A DNA stretch of 64,000 nucleotides from Allobosea sp. Tri-44 (GTDB taxonomy: Bacteria > Pseudomonadota > Alphaproteobacteria > Rhizobiales > Beijerinckiaceae), in the NCBI RefSeq assembly GCF_004123845.1, contig NZ_NBDP01000042.1, positions 124,001 through 188,000 of the forward strand. The letters run 5' to 3'. Below, piece by piece: positions 7,045 to 15,814 of the stretch. The notes under the pieces were generated by a model. The model did not search any database. It was not told the DNA's origin and saw only the letters and a list, made by a program, of their open reading frames with translations. The first letter of the stretch is position 1; every line of letters starts with the position of its first letter. Both the position numbers and the translations under genes were made by a program.

Positions 7045-7944
7045 TCACCGCTTCAGGTTGACGATGACCACTCCGGCCAGCGCCATGGCACCGCCGATCA
7101 GGCCGAGCGTCGTCGGGATCTCGCCGAGCCAGAAGAAGCTGATCAGCATCGCCGCCGGCGGCACGCAGTACTGGAAGTTGGCGGCGCGGGCGGCTGGCAG
7201 GCGCGACAGGGTGATCGCCCAGGTGCCGTAAGCAACGACGCTCGAGACCAAAGCGAGCCAGACCACGGACCAGATCGCCTGCGCCGGGGCTGCCGGCAAT
7301 TGCTCCAGCGCGCCGGGCAGGAAGGGCGTGAGCGCAAGCCCGCCGAGCGCCATGTTCCAGGCCGCGACGGTGAGCGGCTTGTGGCGGGCGAAGAGCGGCT
7401 TTTGCACCACGGTCGAGACCGAGTTGCACAGGGCGGCGCCAAGGATCAGCAGGACGCTGACGCCGATATTGAGGTCGAGCCCATTGCCGAGCGCGATCAC
7501 GCCGATGCCGGCGAAGGCGAGTGCCGTGCCGAGCCAGGCGATCAGGCTGAAGCGCTCGTTCAGGACCAGCATGGCGAGCGCCGCCGTCATGATCGGGTTG
7601 GTGTTGATGATGAAGCTCGCCGCGCCCGCCGGCACGACGCGCTGGCCGAGATTGAGGAAGATCGCATAGAGCGCGATGAAGACGATGCCGCCGGTGAGGA
7701 AGCGCCAGATGTCGGCGCGCTCGGGCAGCTTCGGACGCATCACGATCAGGAAGAGCGCTGCGAAGATGCCGGCGATGGCAAAGCGCAGGGCCGCGAGTTC
7801 GAGCGCGCCGAAGCCGGCAAGGCCGGCCCGGATCGCGGGGAAGGAGGAGGCCCAGGCGATCACGGTGAAGGGGATGGTGAAGAGCAGCATGGCATCGAGG
7901 GTGGAGCCGGGCCGGGTGGGCGCGGCGGAGGATACGGTTGTCAT
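7045..7944 (-). CDS. EamA/DMT-superfamily exporter
   Basis: A 299-residue membrane protein of two tandem EamA repeats, about ten hydrophobic helices in all. The first repeat contains WASSFPAIRAGL and the PAGAASFIINTNPIMTAA segment; the second ends VVAYGTWAITLSRLPAARAANFQYCVPPAAM, the usual EamA signature region. The start MTTVSSAAP at 7944 is used because the frame upstream to 8064 overlaps the divergent LysR gene. Such proteins export amino acids, metabolites or drugs. The divergent LysR gene 92 nt away is its probable regulator. Confidence 0.88.
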   Translation of the reverse strand: MTTVSSAAPTRPGSTLDAMLLFTIPFTVIAWASSFPAIRAGLAGFGALELAALRFAIAGIFAALFLIVMRPKLPERADIWRFLTGGIVFIALYAIFLNLGQRVVPAGAASFIINTNPIMTAALAMLVLNERFSLIAWLGTALAFAGIGVIALGNGLDLNIGVSVLLILGAALCNSVSTVVQKPLFARHKPLTVAAWNMALGGLALTPFLPGALEQLPAAPAQAIWSVVWLALVSSVVAYGTWAITLSRLPAARAANFQYCVPPAAMLISFFWLGEIPTTLGLIGGAMALAGVVIVNLKR

Positions 7945-8036
7945 GATGAGCCCCTTTCGGGCGAATGACGGTTCGCCCCGATAGACGCCTCGGCGAGCTG
8001 ATTGACAAACGAGTAATTCGATGGCGAGCTGTGAGC

Positions 8037-8969
8037 ATGGATCACAGCTCGCCACTTCCGCCATTGGACACTCTGCGCGCCTTCGAGGCCGCCGCCCGCT
8101 CCGGCAGCTTCTCGGCCGCGGCCGAGGCGCTGAACCTCACCCATGGCGCGATCTCGCGGCAGGTCGCCAAGCTCGAGCACTGGCTGGGCTTGCGCGTCTT
8201 CGAGCGCCAGGCGCGCGGGGTCGCGCTGACGCCGGAGGGGCAGCGCCTGTTCCAGCGCACGCAGGAGGCCTTCCAGGTCTTCGCCGACTCATCCGACCGC
8301 TGGAGCGAGCCGCGCGGGGCGGCAGTGGTGCGCTTCAGCGCGACGCCTTCCGTCTGCTCGCTCTGGCTGATGCCGCGCTGGCAGCGCCTCGAGAGCGGCG
8401 ATCCCGCCGTGCGGATCATGCTGCAGGTCGACCATCGCAAGGTCGACCTTGAAGAGGAGGGTATCGACCTCGCCATTCGCTGCGGCCGCGGCGGCACGCC
8501 GGGGCGGGTCTCGGTGCAGCTCTTCGAGGAATGGTGCTATCCCGTCGCCTCGCCGGAGCTGGCGAAGGCGATCGGCGACGGCAAGCCGGAGCGCTTCCTC
8601 GACCAGCCGCTGATCCATGACTCGGACGCCGCCGGCTGGCGCGCCTGGTTCAATGCGCAGGGGCTCGATTTCCGGCCGCGCCAGCAGGACCGGCGCTTCG
8701 AGGATTACAACCTCGTTCTCGACGCCGCCGCCTCAGGGCTCGGCGTGGCGCTGTCGCGCCCGCCTTTGGCGCAGGCGCAGGTCGATGCCGGGCGGATCGC
8801 CAGGGTCGACCAGCGCACCGCGCTCAACCCGGTCTCCTATTGGCTCGACCGGCCGATGGGCCAGCCGCGCCCGGCGGCGGTGGCGCTGGCGACTAGGATC
8901 GCGACCGAGGCGGGCCTGCCGGCGGCCAAGCTGGCGGGCTTCCTGCGGCAGGAGGCGAAGGCGGCGTAA
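8037..8969 (+). CDS. LysR family transcriptional regulator (GcvA-like)
   Basis: A 310-residue regulator. The HTH is LDTLRAFEAAARSGSFSAAAEALNLTHGAISRQVAKLEHWLG near the N-terminus. The substrate domain carries the GcvA-subfamily phrases VEEEGIDLAIRCG-like (here DLEEEGIDLAIRCGRG) and DAAASGLGVALSRPPL. The ATG at 8037 gives a normal N-terminus; the in-frame start at 7965 would reach into the divergent promoter. A TTGACA at 8002-8007 is a possible -35 element but has no clear -10 partner. It probably controls the adjacent EamA exporter and itself. Confidence 0.87.
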   Translation: MDHSSPLPPLDTLRAFEAAARSGSFSAAAEALNLTHGAISRQVAKLEHWLGLRVFERQARGVALTPEGQRLFQRTQEAFQVFADSSDRWSEPRGAAVVRFSATPSVCSLWLMPRWQRLESGDPAVRIMLQVDHRKVDLEEEGIDLAIRCGRGGTPGRVSVQLFEEWCYPVASPELAKAIGDGKPERFLDQPLIHDSDAAGWRAWFNAQGLDFRPRQQDRRFEDYNLVLDAAASGLGVALSRPPLAQAQVDAGRIARVDQRTALNPVSYWLDRPMGQPRPAAVALATRIATEAGLPAAKLAGFLRQEAKAA

Positions 8970-9080
8970 AGGGCGTGCGATGCGCCACCGATCGATGTGA
9001 ACACCCGTTCATACCTTAATTGACGCGGGTTGCATCGGAGCCTCATCTTTCTCGCAGGGGTTGAGATTACGGGGCGCGCG

Positions 9081-11126
9081 ATGCCGAAGCTGGGGCTGTT
9101 CTACCGGGGCCAGGTCGACGACGAAGATATCTTCACGACGGTCTATGACGGCACGAGATGGGCGGGTGACACCAACATCGCCAGCCAGCGAGGCGGCATC
9201 AGCCCGAGAACATGGGATCCACCCGCCGCCTGCCTGCACAATAATCGCCTGTGCCTGGTTTATGCCACCCGAGGTGATGGCGACCTCTATATGTCGCTCT
9301 ACGATGGCTCCACCTGGTATGGTAACGAGAAAATCGGCTCCATCGAGGGGGAAGTCAGCCCGAGTTCCGTCCGGGGCCCAGCACTGATCACATACAACAA
9401 CACATTGTACTTGATCTATATTAGCGGAGGAGCCGACCATGCCCTGCGCTGGTCCCGGTTCGACGGTAGGCGCTGGCAGGGCGATGAGGCGATTGTCACG
9501 GTAGCCGGCAGCACACTGAAATCGAACAGATCACCAGCAGCGGTCGTCTTCAACGACAAGCTCTATCTGATCTACAGGGGCGCGAGCGTCACCTCCGACA
9601 AGCTGTATATCGCCTGGTTCGACGGCCAGAGCTGGAACGGCGATACGTCAATCGGCGATCAACCCGGTGGGGTCGATCCCTGGTCCGACGAGGCTCCCAC
9701 CGCGGCGGTGTTCAACGACAAGCTCGTCCTCGTCTACAAGGGGGCGACAGTACCGAACCTTTATATCTCGCGCTTCGACGGCAGCAGCTGGTCGGGAGAC
9801 GTCGAATTGTCCGACGAGCCCGGCGGCCTCGATGCCAAGAGCGATGCGGGCCCGAGAGTGCTGGTCTTCGAAAACAAGCTCTGGCTCATCTATTGCGGGC
9901 ACCGTAATCGCTCGTTCTTCGTATCCTGTTTCGATGGCGCCACCTGGTCCGGCGATGTGGCCGTCTCGAACCAGGCGGGCAATGTCGATCCCGAATCGGA
10001 TGCGGGTCCCGCTCTTTCGCTGATGCCGTTTCCAAATCCGGTGGTGAATGTCCGCGACGTGCCTCAGGGCAGGGTCATGGATATGCGCACGAAGCCGATG
10101 CCGGCGGCGGTGTATCATGCTGAAAAGACCGGGATGGTGATGGTCAAGACGGGTCCGGAGGCGGTGACTGCGCCTGGCCTGGGTGGCGATCAGCCATCAC
10201 CGATTCTCGACCCCTTGATCAGCGACATCAGCCTGATGGGGACGCATGACAGCGCTGCGATCAATCCTTGGCTGCGGACGTTCTACGCTTGCCACAACAT
10301 GACGGTCACGGAGCAGCTTACGGCCGGCGTTCGTGTGCTCGACGTCAGGTTGAAGGTGAAGAAGTCGGGATCCGCCTTCGCGTTCGGAACCTGCCATGGC
10401 GCAATCGGCCTTGGCTTCGCGGCGAATGAATATCAGTCGTTCGAGTCGCTTTTGGACGAGTGCAAGGCATTCCTGTCACGGCAGCGCACGGAATTTCTGG
10501 TCATGTCGCTCAAGATCGACGACTGGAACGGCTTCGATTCAGGGCGCGATGGACCTGCCGTCTTTGACGCGCTGCGCGCGCTGCTCCAGGACTATCCGGT
10601 CATCACCAACAAATCCGCCATCCCCCATCTCAGCGAGGCGATGGGGAAGATTTACCTGCTCAACCGCATCAATGGCGAGCTCTCGCTCGGCGTGCCGATA
10701 GGCTGGCCCGACAACACCAACGGCACCTGGTTGCCGCGCACCAGCGACCGCGAGTTCGATGTCTACGTCCAGGACCGTTACAAGGGGCTGCCGGTTATCG
10801 CGGGTCCGGAGAAGTTCCGGCTCTTTGTCGACGCGGTCGGACAGTCCCGCCAGCGCGGCCAGATGCTGATCAATTTCGGCAGCGCGACCTATTTCGGCGT
10901 CGGCGGTATCAACATTCACCGCGGACTTCTGCGCCATCTCGGCGTGACGGCCAACCGGCCTTCCTTCTTCGGCTGGTCGTTGTTCGACTATGTCGACCTC
11001 GCCTACCCGACCAGCGTCTATCCCGCACTCACCTGCACTCAAATGATCAATGCGGCGACCTCCAATTATCGGGATTTCCCGAGTGGCTATGTCGTCTACA
11101 CCGACGGACGCAATGAACAATTGTGA
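9081..11126 (+). CDS. Six-repeat propeller fused to a PI-PLC-X-like domain
   Basis: A 681-residue protein in two parts. Residues 1 to about 315 hold six imperfect repeats of 50-60 residues, each with an F/Y-D-G-x-x-W-x-G-D/N element (YDGTRWAGD, YDGSTWYGN, FDGRRWQGD, FDGQSWNGD, FDGSSWSGD, FDGATWSGD), which fits a six-bladed beta propeller. From about residue 375 a PI-PLC X-type barrel follows: SLMGTHDSAA with H389, GVRVLDVRL, FGTCHGAIG with H439 and FLVMSLKID. H389 and H439 match the general acid/base pair of bacterial PI-PLC. No signal peptide is visible. Its codon and base use look softer than its neighbours, hinting at transfer. It stands alone, with no partner genes. Confidence 0.78.
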   Translation: MPKLGLFYRGQVDDEDIFTTVYDGTRWAGDTNIASQRGGISPRTWDPPAACLHNNRLCLVYATRGDGDLYMSLYDGSTWYGNEKIGSIEGEVSPSSVRGPALITYNNTLYLIYISGGADHALRWSRFDGRRWQGDEAIVTVAGSTLKSNRSPAAVVFNDKLYLIYRGASVTSDKLYIAWFDGQSWNGDTSIGDQPGGVDPWSDEAPTAAVFNDKLVLVYKGATVPNLYISRFDGSSWSGDVELSDEPGGLDAKSDAGPRVLVFENKLWLIYCGHRNRSFFVSCFDGATWSGDVAVSNQAGNVDPESDAGPALSLMPFPNPVVNVRDVPQGRVMDMRTKPMPAAVYHAEKTGMVMVKTGPEAVTAPGLGGDQPSPILDPLISDISLMGTHDSAAINPWLRTFYACHNMTVTEQLTAGVRVLDVRLKVKKSGSAFAFGTCHGAIGLGFAANEYQSFESLLDECKAFLSRQRTEFLVMSLKIDDWNGFDSGRDGPAVFDALRALLQDYPVITNKSAIPHLSEAMGKIYLLNRINGELSLGVPIGWPDNTNGTWLPRTSDREFDVYVQDRYKGLPVIAGPEKFRLFVDAVGQSRQRGQMLINFGSATYFGVGGINIHRGLLRHLGVTANRPSFFGWSLFDYVDLAYPTSVYPALTCTQMINAATSNYRDFPSGYVVYTDGRNEQL

Positions 11127-11152
11127 CCGGGAAGAAGAGCCGGCGAGGTGAC

Positions 11153-11995
11153 TTAACTGCCGCGCGTGCCTTGCTCCGCGAGTTCCGGCGCGAGATGGGT
11201 GCCCCGGTCGGCGCCGGCGCGCATCGTGCTCCGCACGTCGCGATCTCCGGTCTCGTCGAGATGCGCCCGCATCTCCTCGGCCAGGGCGAAGAAGCGGTCG
11301 CGCACCGGCCGCGCATGGGGGTTGGCCTGCTCGATCGCCATGAAGACGCCGGGGCTGTCATGGCGCACCATCTCGGTCGCGCGCATCAAGAGGTCGAAGC
11401 TCGCCGTGGTCATCCGGCGCGGCAGAGGCTCCATCCTGACCAGGATCTTGGCGATGAGATGAGTCAGGCCCTGGACCAGCGCCGCCTCGCGATCATGCGC
11501 CTCCGGCGTCGTCATGATGACCTTGAGCCCGAGCACGCGGCGCAGGAAGGCGGCGATGCGCCAGGCGCTGGCGCCGCGGATCGGGCAGATCGCGATCTTG
11601 AGGCCGGCAATGCCGTCGCGCCCGCTCTGCGGGCCAAAGAGCGGATGCGTGCCGACGATCTCGACGTCATCGGGCAGCTCGGCCAGCATGGTCATGGCCG
11701 GGCCGATCTTGACCGAGCCGACATCGACGACGATCGCCCCGGCATGCAGATGCGGCCGCAAGGCGGCGATCGCCTCGGAGAGGGCGGAAACCGGCACGGC
11801 GAGGATGACGATGTCGCAGGCGGCGATCTCGGCCGGATCGGCGGCGATGATGCCGCCCGCGGCTGCGTCGGCCGGCAGTGCCGGATCGAATGCCAGCAGG
11901 CGGCAATGCGGCTTGAGATGGCGGGCGATCAGGCGGCCGAAGGCGCCAAAGCCCATCAGGCCGACGGAAGGATTGATTTTGTTCGGGATAAGCAT
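11153..11995 (-). CDS. Prephenate/arogenate dehydrogenase family protein
   Basis: A 280-residue TyrA-type NAD(P)-dependent oxidoreductase for tyrosine synthesis. The dinucleotide fold is MGFGAFGRLIARHL (residues 14-27), then CDIVILAVPVSAL and VDVGSVK, followed by the TyrA hallmark GTHPLFGPQSGRDG. The C-terminal helical domain contains AHDREAALVQGLTHLIAK. It has no chorismate mutase or ACT domain, as in stand-alone alphaproteobacterial enzymes. It converges on the PI-PLC-like gene with a 26-nt gap. Prephenate versus arogenate preference cannot be told from sequence. Confidence 0.85.
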   Translation of the reverse strand: MLIPNKINPSVGLMGFGAFGRLIARHLKPHCRLLAFDPALPADAAAGGIIAADPAEIAACDIVILAVPVSALSEAIAALRPHLHAGAIVVDVGSVKIGPAMTMLAELPDDVEIVGTHPLFGPQSGRDGIAGLKIAICPIRGASAWRIAAFLRRVLGLKVIMTTPEAHDREAALVQGLTHLIAKILVRMEPLPRRMTTASFDLLMRATEMVRHDSPGVFMAIEQANPHARPVRDRFFALAEEMRAHLDETGDRDVRSTMRAGADRGTHLAPELAEQGTRGS

Positions 11996-12179
11996 CGCGT
12001 GGTCCTCGGGAGGGGCCGCGATGCCGGGTGACTGCCTGATTTCAACCGCCAGCGCGGCGGTTGAGCATGGGAGTGCGACCGCCTTCTATGAGGACGGCGC
12101 GTAATAGTTGCGGGCGAGGCAGGTCGCTTGGTTCATGCTTGGCTTCAAGCGCAAGCAGTCCGGGCTGTCAACCGCAGCT

Positions 12180-12449
12180 TCATCTTGGGCAGTTGTTCTC
12201 GCGCTCGCGCCGCTGGATGTCGGCGATATCGGCGCGGTTGCGCGCCGTCAGCGGCAGGTCGGCGACATTGTCGTATTTGCAGCCCGCATTGTCGCCGAAC
12301 GCCTTCCTGGCTCGCTCTGTCTTGAAGCAGTAACCGGCCTCGAAATAGATCGCATTGCGCTCCCCCCAGAGTTCGTCACAGGGGAACGCTGCCATCGCCG
12401 GCTGGTGCAGCAACGCGAAAGCCAGGCAGGCTGCCGGAAGGCGCGGCAT
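12180..12449 (-). CDS. Small exported YARHG-like protein, overlapping carA
   Basis: An 89-residue protein: signal peptide MPRLPAACLAFALLHQPAMA, then a mature part starting FPCDELWGERNAIYFEAGYCF, which resembles the YARHG motif (WxxRNxIYAxxGY), and four Cys that could form two disulfides. The ATG overlaps the carA stop codon by one base (TGATG), so translation is probably coupled to carA. The function is unknown; YARHG proteins are usually extracytoplasmic. Placing an exported protein directly after carA is odd and may only reflect shared transcription. Confidence 0.72.
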   Translation of the reverse strand: MPRLPAACLAFALLHQPAMAAFPCDELWGERNAIYFEAGYCFKTERARKAFGDNAGCKYDNVADLPLTARNRADIADIQRRERENNCPR

Positions 12450-13669
12450 CAGGCCGCCTTCTTCGCCTTCTCCGCTTCCATCAGCTCGACGAAGCGGGTG
12501 AAGAGATAGTGGCTGTCCTGCGGGCCGGGCGAGGCCTCGGGATGGTGCTGGACGCTGAAGGCCGGGCGGTCGTTCAGGGCGATGCCGCAATTGCTGCCAT
12601 CGAAGAGCGAGACATGGGTCTCGGTCGCGTTGGCCGGCAGCGTCGCCGGGTCGACGGCAAAGCCGTGGTTCATCGAGACGATCTCGACCTTGCCGGTGGT
12701 CTTGTCCTGAACCGGATGATTGGCGCCGTGATGGCCCTGCTTCATCTTCAGGGTCTGGCCGCCGATCGCGAGCGCCAGCATCTGGTGGCCGAGGCAGATG
12801 CCGAAGGTCGGGATCTTCCTGTCCAGCAACTCCCGGATCACCGGCACGGCATATTCGCCGGTTGCGGCCGGGTCGCCCGGGCCGTTCGACAGGAAGACGC
12901 CGTCGGGATTGAGCGCGAGGATGTCCTTGGCTGATGCGGTCGAGGGCACGACCTCGACCTCGCAGCCGGCCTTGGCCAGCAGGCGCAGGATGTTGCGCTT
13001 GACGCCGTAATCGATGGCGACGACGCGATGCGCCGCACTCTCGCGCTTGCCGTAGCCGCGCGGCCACTGCCAGGGCGTCTCGTCCCAGTCATAGCGCTGG
13101 GTCGCGGCGACGAGCGGGACGAGGTCGAGCCCGGCCATGTCGGGCAGGGCAGCGGCCTCTTTCTTCAGGCGCTCGATGTCGAAATTGCCGGCCGGGTCAT
13201 GGGCGATGACCGCGTTGGGCATGCCGTTCTCGCGGATCAGCGTGGTCAGCGCCCGGGTGTCGACGCCGCAGATGCCGACGATGTTGCGGGCCTTGAGCCA
13301 GGCATCGAGATGCTTGGCGGCGCGCCAGTTTGAGGGCTGCGTGACCTCGGCATGCAGCACGATGCCGCGCACGCCGGAGGAGGCGGCGGCGTTCACCGTC
13401 TCGGTGTCCTCCTCGTTGACGCCGACATTGCCGATATGCGGGAAGGTGAAGGTGATGATCTGCCCGGCATAGGACGGGTCGGTCAGGATCTCCTGATAGC
13501 CGGTCATCGCCGTGTTGAAGCAGACCTCGCCGGGCGCCTGCGCGATCGCGCCGAGGCCGAAGCCTTCGAGCACGGTACCGTCGGCGAGTACCAGCACGGC
13601 GGTCGCGCGCGGCTCGCTCCAGCCTTCTTGCCCGCCTTGCGCGGCGGGGTTTCCTTCGTGAGCGGTCAT
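12449..13669 (-). CDS. carA: Carbamoyl-phosphate synthase small (glutaminase) subunit
   Basis: This subunit hydrolyses glutamine and passes ammonia to CarB for carbamoyl phosphate, feeding arginine and pyrimidine synthesis. The 406-residue protein has the CPSase small-chain domain (GEVCFNTAMTGYQEILTDPS) and a class I glutamine amidotransferase domain with the complete triad C292 (FGICLGHQ), H376 and E378 (HHPEASPG). The N-terminal 20 residues are a non-conserved extension. It is divergent from the YqeY-like gene. carB is not in the window. Confidence 0.95.
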   Translation of the reverse strand: MTAHEGNPAAQGGQEGWSEPRATAVLVLADGTVLEGFGLGAIAQAPGEVCFNTAMTGYQEILTDPSYAGQIITFTFPHIGNVGVNEEDTETVNAAASSGVRGIVLHAEVTQPSNWRAAKHLDAWLKARNIVGICGVDTRALTTLIRENGMPNAVIAHDPAGNFDIERLKKEAAALPDMAGLDLVPLVAATQRYDWDETPWQWPRGYGKRESAAHRVVAIDYGVKRNILRLLAKAGCEVEVVPSTASAKDILALNPDGVFLSNGPGDPAATGEYAVPVIRELLDRKIPTFGICLGHQMLALAIGGQTLKMKQGHHGANHPVQDKTTGKVEIVSMNHGFAVDPATLPANATETHVSLFDGSNCGIALNDRPAFSVQHHPEASPGPQDSHYLFTRFVELMEAEKAKKAA

Positions 13670-13803
13670 GTCTATGTCTCGTCCAGGCCGCTGGAAGCTG
13701 CGGCAAGCGTGAAGGCTGCGCGCGGGTGGCGCTGCCGGTCTGGAGCGCGAGCCTTAATCAGGCGCCCGCGCCCCGTCAATGAATGAAGAAGGTTTGCAAC
13801 ATC

Positions 13804-14265
13804 ATGTCCAACCTGCGTGAGCAGTTCACCGCCGACCTCAAGACCGCGATGAAGGCCGGCGAGAAGGGCAAGGTCTCGACCATCCGCCTCGTCCAGGCGG
13901 CGCTGAAGGACAAGGACATCGAGGCGCGCGGGGCCGGCAAGGGCGAGGCGACGCCGGACGAAATCCTCGCTCTGCTGCAGAAGATGATCAAGCAGCGCCA
14001 GGAATCGATCGCGATCTACGACGCCAACAGCCGGCCGGAACTGGCTGACGGTGAGCGCGCCGAGGTCGCGGTGATCTCCGCCTATCTGCCGGCACAGATG
14101 AGCGACGAGGAGATCAAGGCTGCGATCGAAGAGGTCATCGCCGAAACCGGCGCGGCCTCCGTCAAGGACATGGGCAAGGTGATCGGCGCGCTGCGCGGCG
14201 CCTATGCCGGCCAGATGGATTTCGCCAAGGTCTCACCTATGGTAAAGCAGCTGCTCGGCGGCTGA
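13804..14265 (+). CDS. GatB/YqeY domain protein
   Basis: A 153-residue all-helical protein related to the C-terminal tRNA-binding domain of GatB: LREQFTADLKTAMKAGEKGKVSTIRLV at the N-terminus, the AYLPAQMSDEEI hinge, and the C-terminal MGKVIGALRGAYAGQMDFAKVSPMVKQLL. The ATG at 13804 follows GAAGAAGG; a start seven codons earlier (13783) is possible. YqeY homologues next to dnaG and rpoD are common in bacteria; here a toxin-antitoxin pair and a secreted protein lie in between. The biochemical role is not established. Confidence 0.87.
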   Translation: MSNLREQFTADLKTAMKAGEKGKVSTIRLVQAALKDKDIEARGAGKGEATPDEILALLQKMIKQRQESIAIYDANSRPELADGERAEVAVISAYLPAQMSDEEIKAAIEEVIAETGAASVKDMGKVIGALRGAYAGQMDFAKVSPMVKQLLGG

Positions 14266-14652
14266 TCAGCCGGAGCGGCGGCGCTCGGTCGACTTCGTCT
14301 TCGCGCGCTGCTTCGAGGCCGACATGTATGAACGCAGGACGGCGTTGATTCGCTTCTGGTAGCCGGTGCCGCCGCGCTTGAAGAAATCCAGCACGTCCTC
14401 GTCGAGCCGGATGGAGATCGGCTGCTTGCGCGCGGGCCGCGTTATCTCGACCTGCGACCAGTCGATGTCGAGCAGCCCGTCCCAATCGGGATCGGAACGT
14501 GCGGCCTGCTCGATCTCCTCATCGCTGAGTGCGTCGACGTGTGTCCAATCGGTGCGGTCTTTCACGCGTTCGAGACGGCCGTCCTCATGCTCGACGATGT
14601 AAGAGTTATCGTCGAGTTCGGCGATGAAAGTTACGATGTGTTCTCGTTCCAT
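14266..14652 (-). CDS. brnA: BrnA family antitoxin
   Basis: A 128-residue protein whose C-terminal half (RKQPISIRLDEDVLDFFKRG and GYQKRINAVLRSYM) is the BrnA ribbon-helix-helix-like DNA-binding domain. The acidic N-terminal half likely wraps the toxin. It starts at 14652, inside the last codons of brnT, the usual toxin-first order. BrnA neutralises the BrnT RNase and represses the operon as a dimer. Its stop directly abuts that of the convergent YqeY-like gene. Family is clear; activity is not shown. Confidence 0.85.
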   Translation of the reverse strand: MEREHIVTFIAELDDNSYIVEHEDGRLERVKDRTDWTHVDALSDEEIEQAARSDPDWDGLLDIDWSQVEITRPARKQPISIRLDEDVLDFFKRGGTGYQKRINAVLRSYMSASKQRAKTKSTERRRSG

Positions 14653-14906
14653 CGGTTGCGCTCTTCGCGTCTGGCTGCGCGGGCCGAGATGATCCGGATC
14701 CGCTGGTCGCGCACTGTATAGATTACGGCGATTAGCCGACCCTCCACTCGCCCGATCAGGACACACCGCTGTTCAGCGTGCGGGCCTTGTGAGCGATATT
14801 CAAAGCCGTTCACATCGCTGAACGCCTTAAAGGCGATACCGTGCTTGCGAATATTGGTGGCGTTCTTGTCGTAGTTCCATTCAAATCGCGTTTCGGACGC
14901 TTCCAT
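14631..14906 (-). CDS. brnT: BrnT family ribonuclease toxin
   Basis: A 91-residue protein with the BrnT hallmarks: FEWNYDKNATNIRKHGIAF at the N-terminus (family FEWDxxKxxxNxxKHGVxF) and the C-terminal RIRIISARAARREERNRW (family RIISARxAxxxExxxY). The BrnT fold is a RelE-like mRNA interferase that blocks translation. The ATG at 14906 has no good Shine-Dalgarno sequence and lies inside an upstream 22-codon ORF, so translation may be coupled. It overlaps brnA by 22 nt. Confidence 0.88.
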   Translation of the reverse strand: MEASETRFEWNYDKNATNIRKHGIAFKAFSDVNGFEYRSQGPHAEQRCVLIGRVEGRLIAVIYTVRDQRIRIISARAARREERNRWNENTS

Positions 14907-14949
14907 GGCTGTGACGCTCGCTGCCGGTCAGATCGATGATTCTGTTCAT
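14881..14949 (-). CDS. Possible 22-codon leader ORF overlapping brnT start
   Basis: ATG at 14949, preceded by AGGAGA seven bases upstream, opens a reading frame starting MNRIIDLTGSERHSHG that ends at TGA 14881-14883, inside brnT. The strong ribosome site belongs to this ORF rather than to brnT. Whether it is a coupling leader or a chance ORF is open. Confidence 0.35.
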   Translation of the reverse strand: MNRIIDLTGSERHSHGSVRNAI

Positions 14950-15039
14950 CGGGCTTCTCCTGTTTGAGCGCGGCATGATCGCGACCGCGGCGGATTACCG
15001 CCTTTGCAGCAGGTGGCTCATGCTTGCTGCAACGCCGTA

Positions 15040-15067
15040 ACTGTATATACGATTGTATCGTTGTCAA
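15040..15067 (-). promoter_or_regulatory. brnTA promoter with overlapping palindrome
   Basis: On the minus strand, TTGACA (15062-15067) lies 16 nt before TACAGT (15040-15045). An ACGAT / ATCGT inverted repeat with 3-nt spacer (15049-15061) fills the spacer between them, a good place for the BrnA operator. Confidence 0.55.
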
Positions 15068-15156
15068 CGGTAGAGACTTCGGCTGCGGAGAGTCGATCCG
15101 CGAGCGCAGTTTTTTGCTAAATTGAGGGGTCAGCGTTTTAGCAAGGGAGGAGGCCG

Positions 15157-15654
15157 ATGCCGAAACCTATGATCGCCATCCTGGCGCTCGGCCTCGCCTT
15201 GCAAGGCCCGGCAGCTCTCGCTCAGTCTAAGGGCTGGAGCACCGGCTACCAGATGGGTACGTCCTATGCCGGGGTGAGCGGCGCCGATGGGACGCGGCTC
15301 ACCTTCTATTGCGGGGATGCGGCAGCTGCTCGTGCCAACCCGGCGATTGCGAGCGGCCCCTATCTGATGGCCGTCCTGCCCAAGACGCAGCTAAAAGACG
15401 CCTTGCCGTCGGCGATCGAGATCGTGGCTGACGGCAAGGCGACGCGCGTGCCGGTCAAGGCCCAGTCAGGCATGGACGAGGTCGAACTGACCTGGACGCC
15501 AAGTCGCGACTTTGGTCTTTCGGAGATGCAGCTGGTGGTGGTGAGCCTGCGCGAGGCGACGCGGATTGAATTGCGCGCCGCCGAGGCCTCGGTCCTGCTG
15601 CCGACGGAGGGCGTGGCGACGGCCCTGGCGGACGATCCGCTGCGCTGTCCGTGA
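15157..15654 (+). CDS. Secreted protein of unknown function
   Basis: A 165-residue protein with a signal peptide (about residues 1-22, MPKPMIAILALGLALQGPAA then ALAQ). The mature part begins KGWSTGYQMGTSYAGVSG and appears all-beta, with two Cys (residues 52 and 164) that could form one disulfide. No catalytic motif is seen. The start is preceded by GGGAGGAGG. It lies between the toxin-antitoxin pair and dnaG in the direction of dnaG, separated from it by 160 nt. I do not recognise the family. Confidence 0.7.
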   Translation: MPKPMIAILALGLALQGPAALAQSKGWSTGYQMGTSYAGVSGADGTRLTFYCGDAAAARANPAIASGPYLMAVLPKTQLKDALPSAIEIVADGKATRVPVKAQSGMDEVELTWTPSRDFGLSEMQLVVVSLREATRIELRAAEASVLLPTEGVATALADDPLRCP

Positions 15655-15814
15655 GCAGCCTTGGCGCTGCCGCCCTATTCCGACAGTCGGGCACGCTCCT
15701 GCCTCACATCGCCAGCGGGGTCCGCTATCACGGCGCTGTGGAAAGGGCAGATAAGAGTGGGCGCGCTGCGATCGGTGATTGGCACAAGCTCTCCGCATCG
15801 CCAGATAGGAAGCC

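Noticed and set aside
8002..8030. Sigma-70 promoter from TTGACA before the LysR gene at 8037
   Set aside because: No acceptable -10 hexamer lies 16-18 nt downstream.
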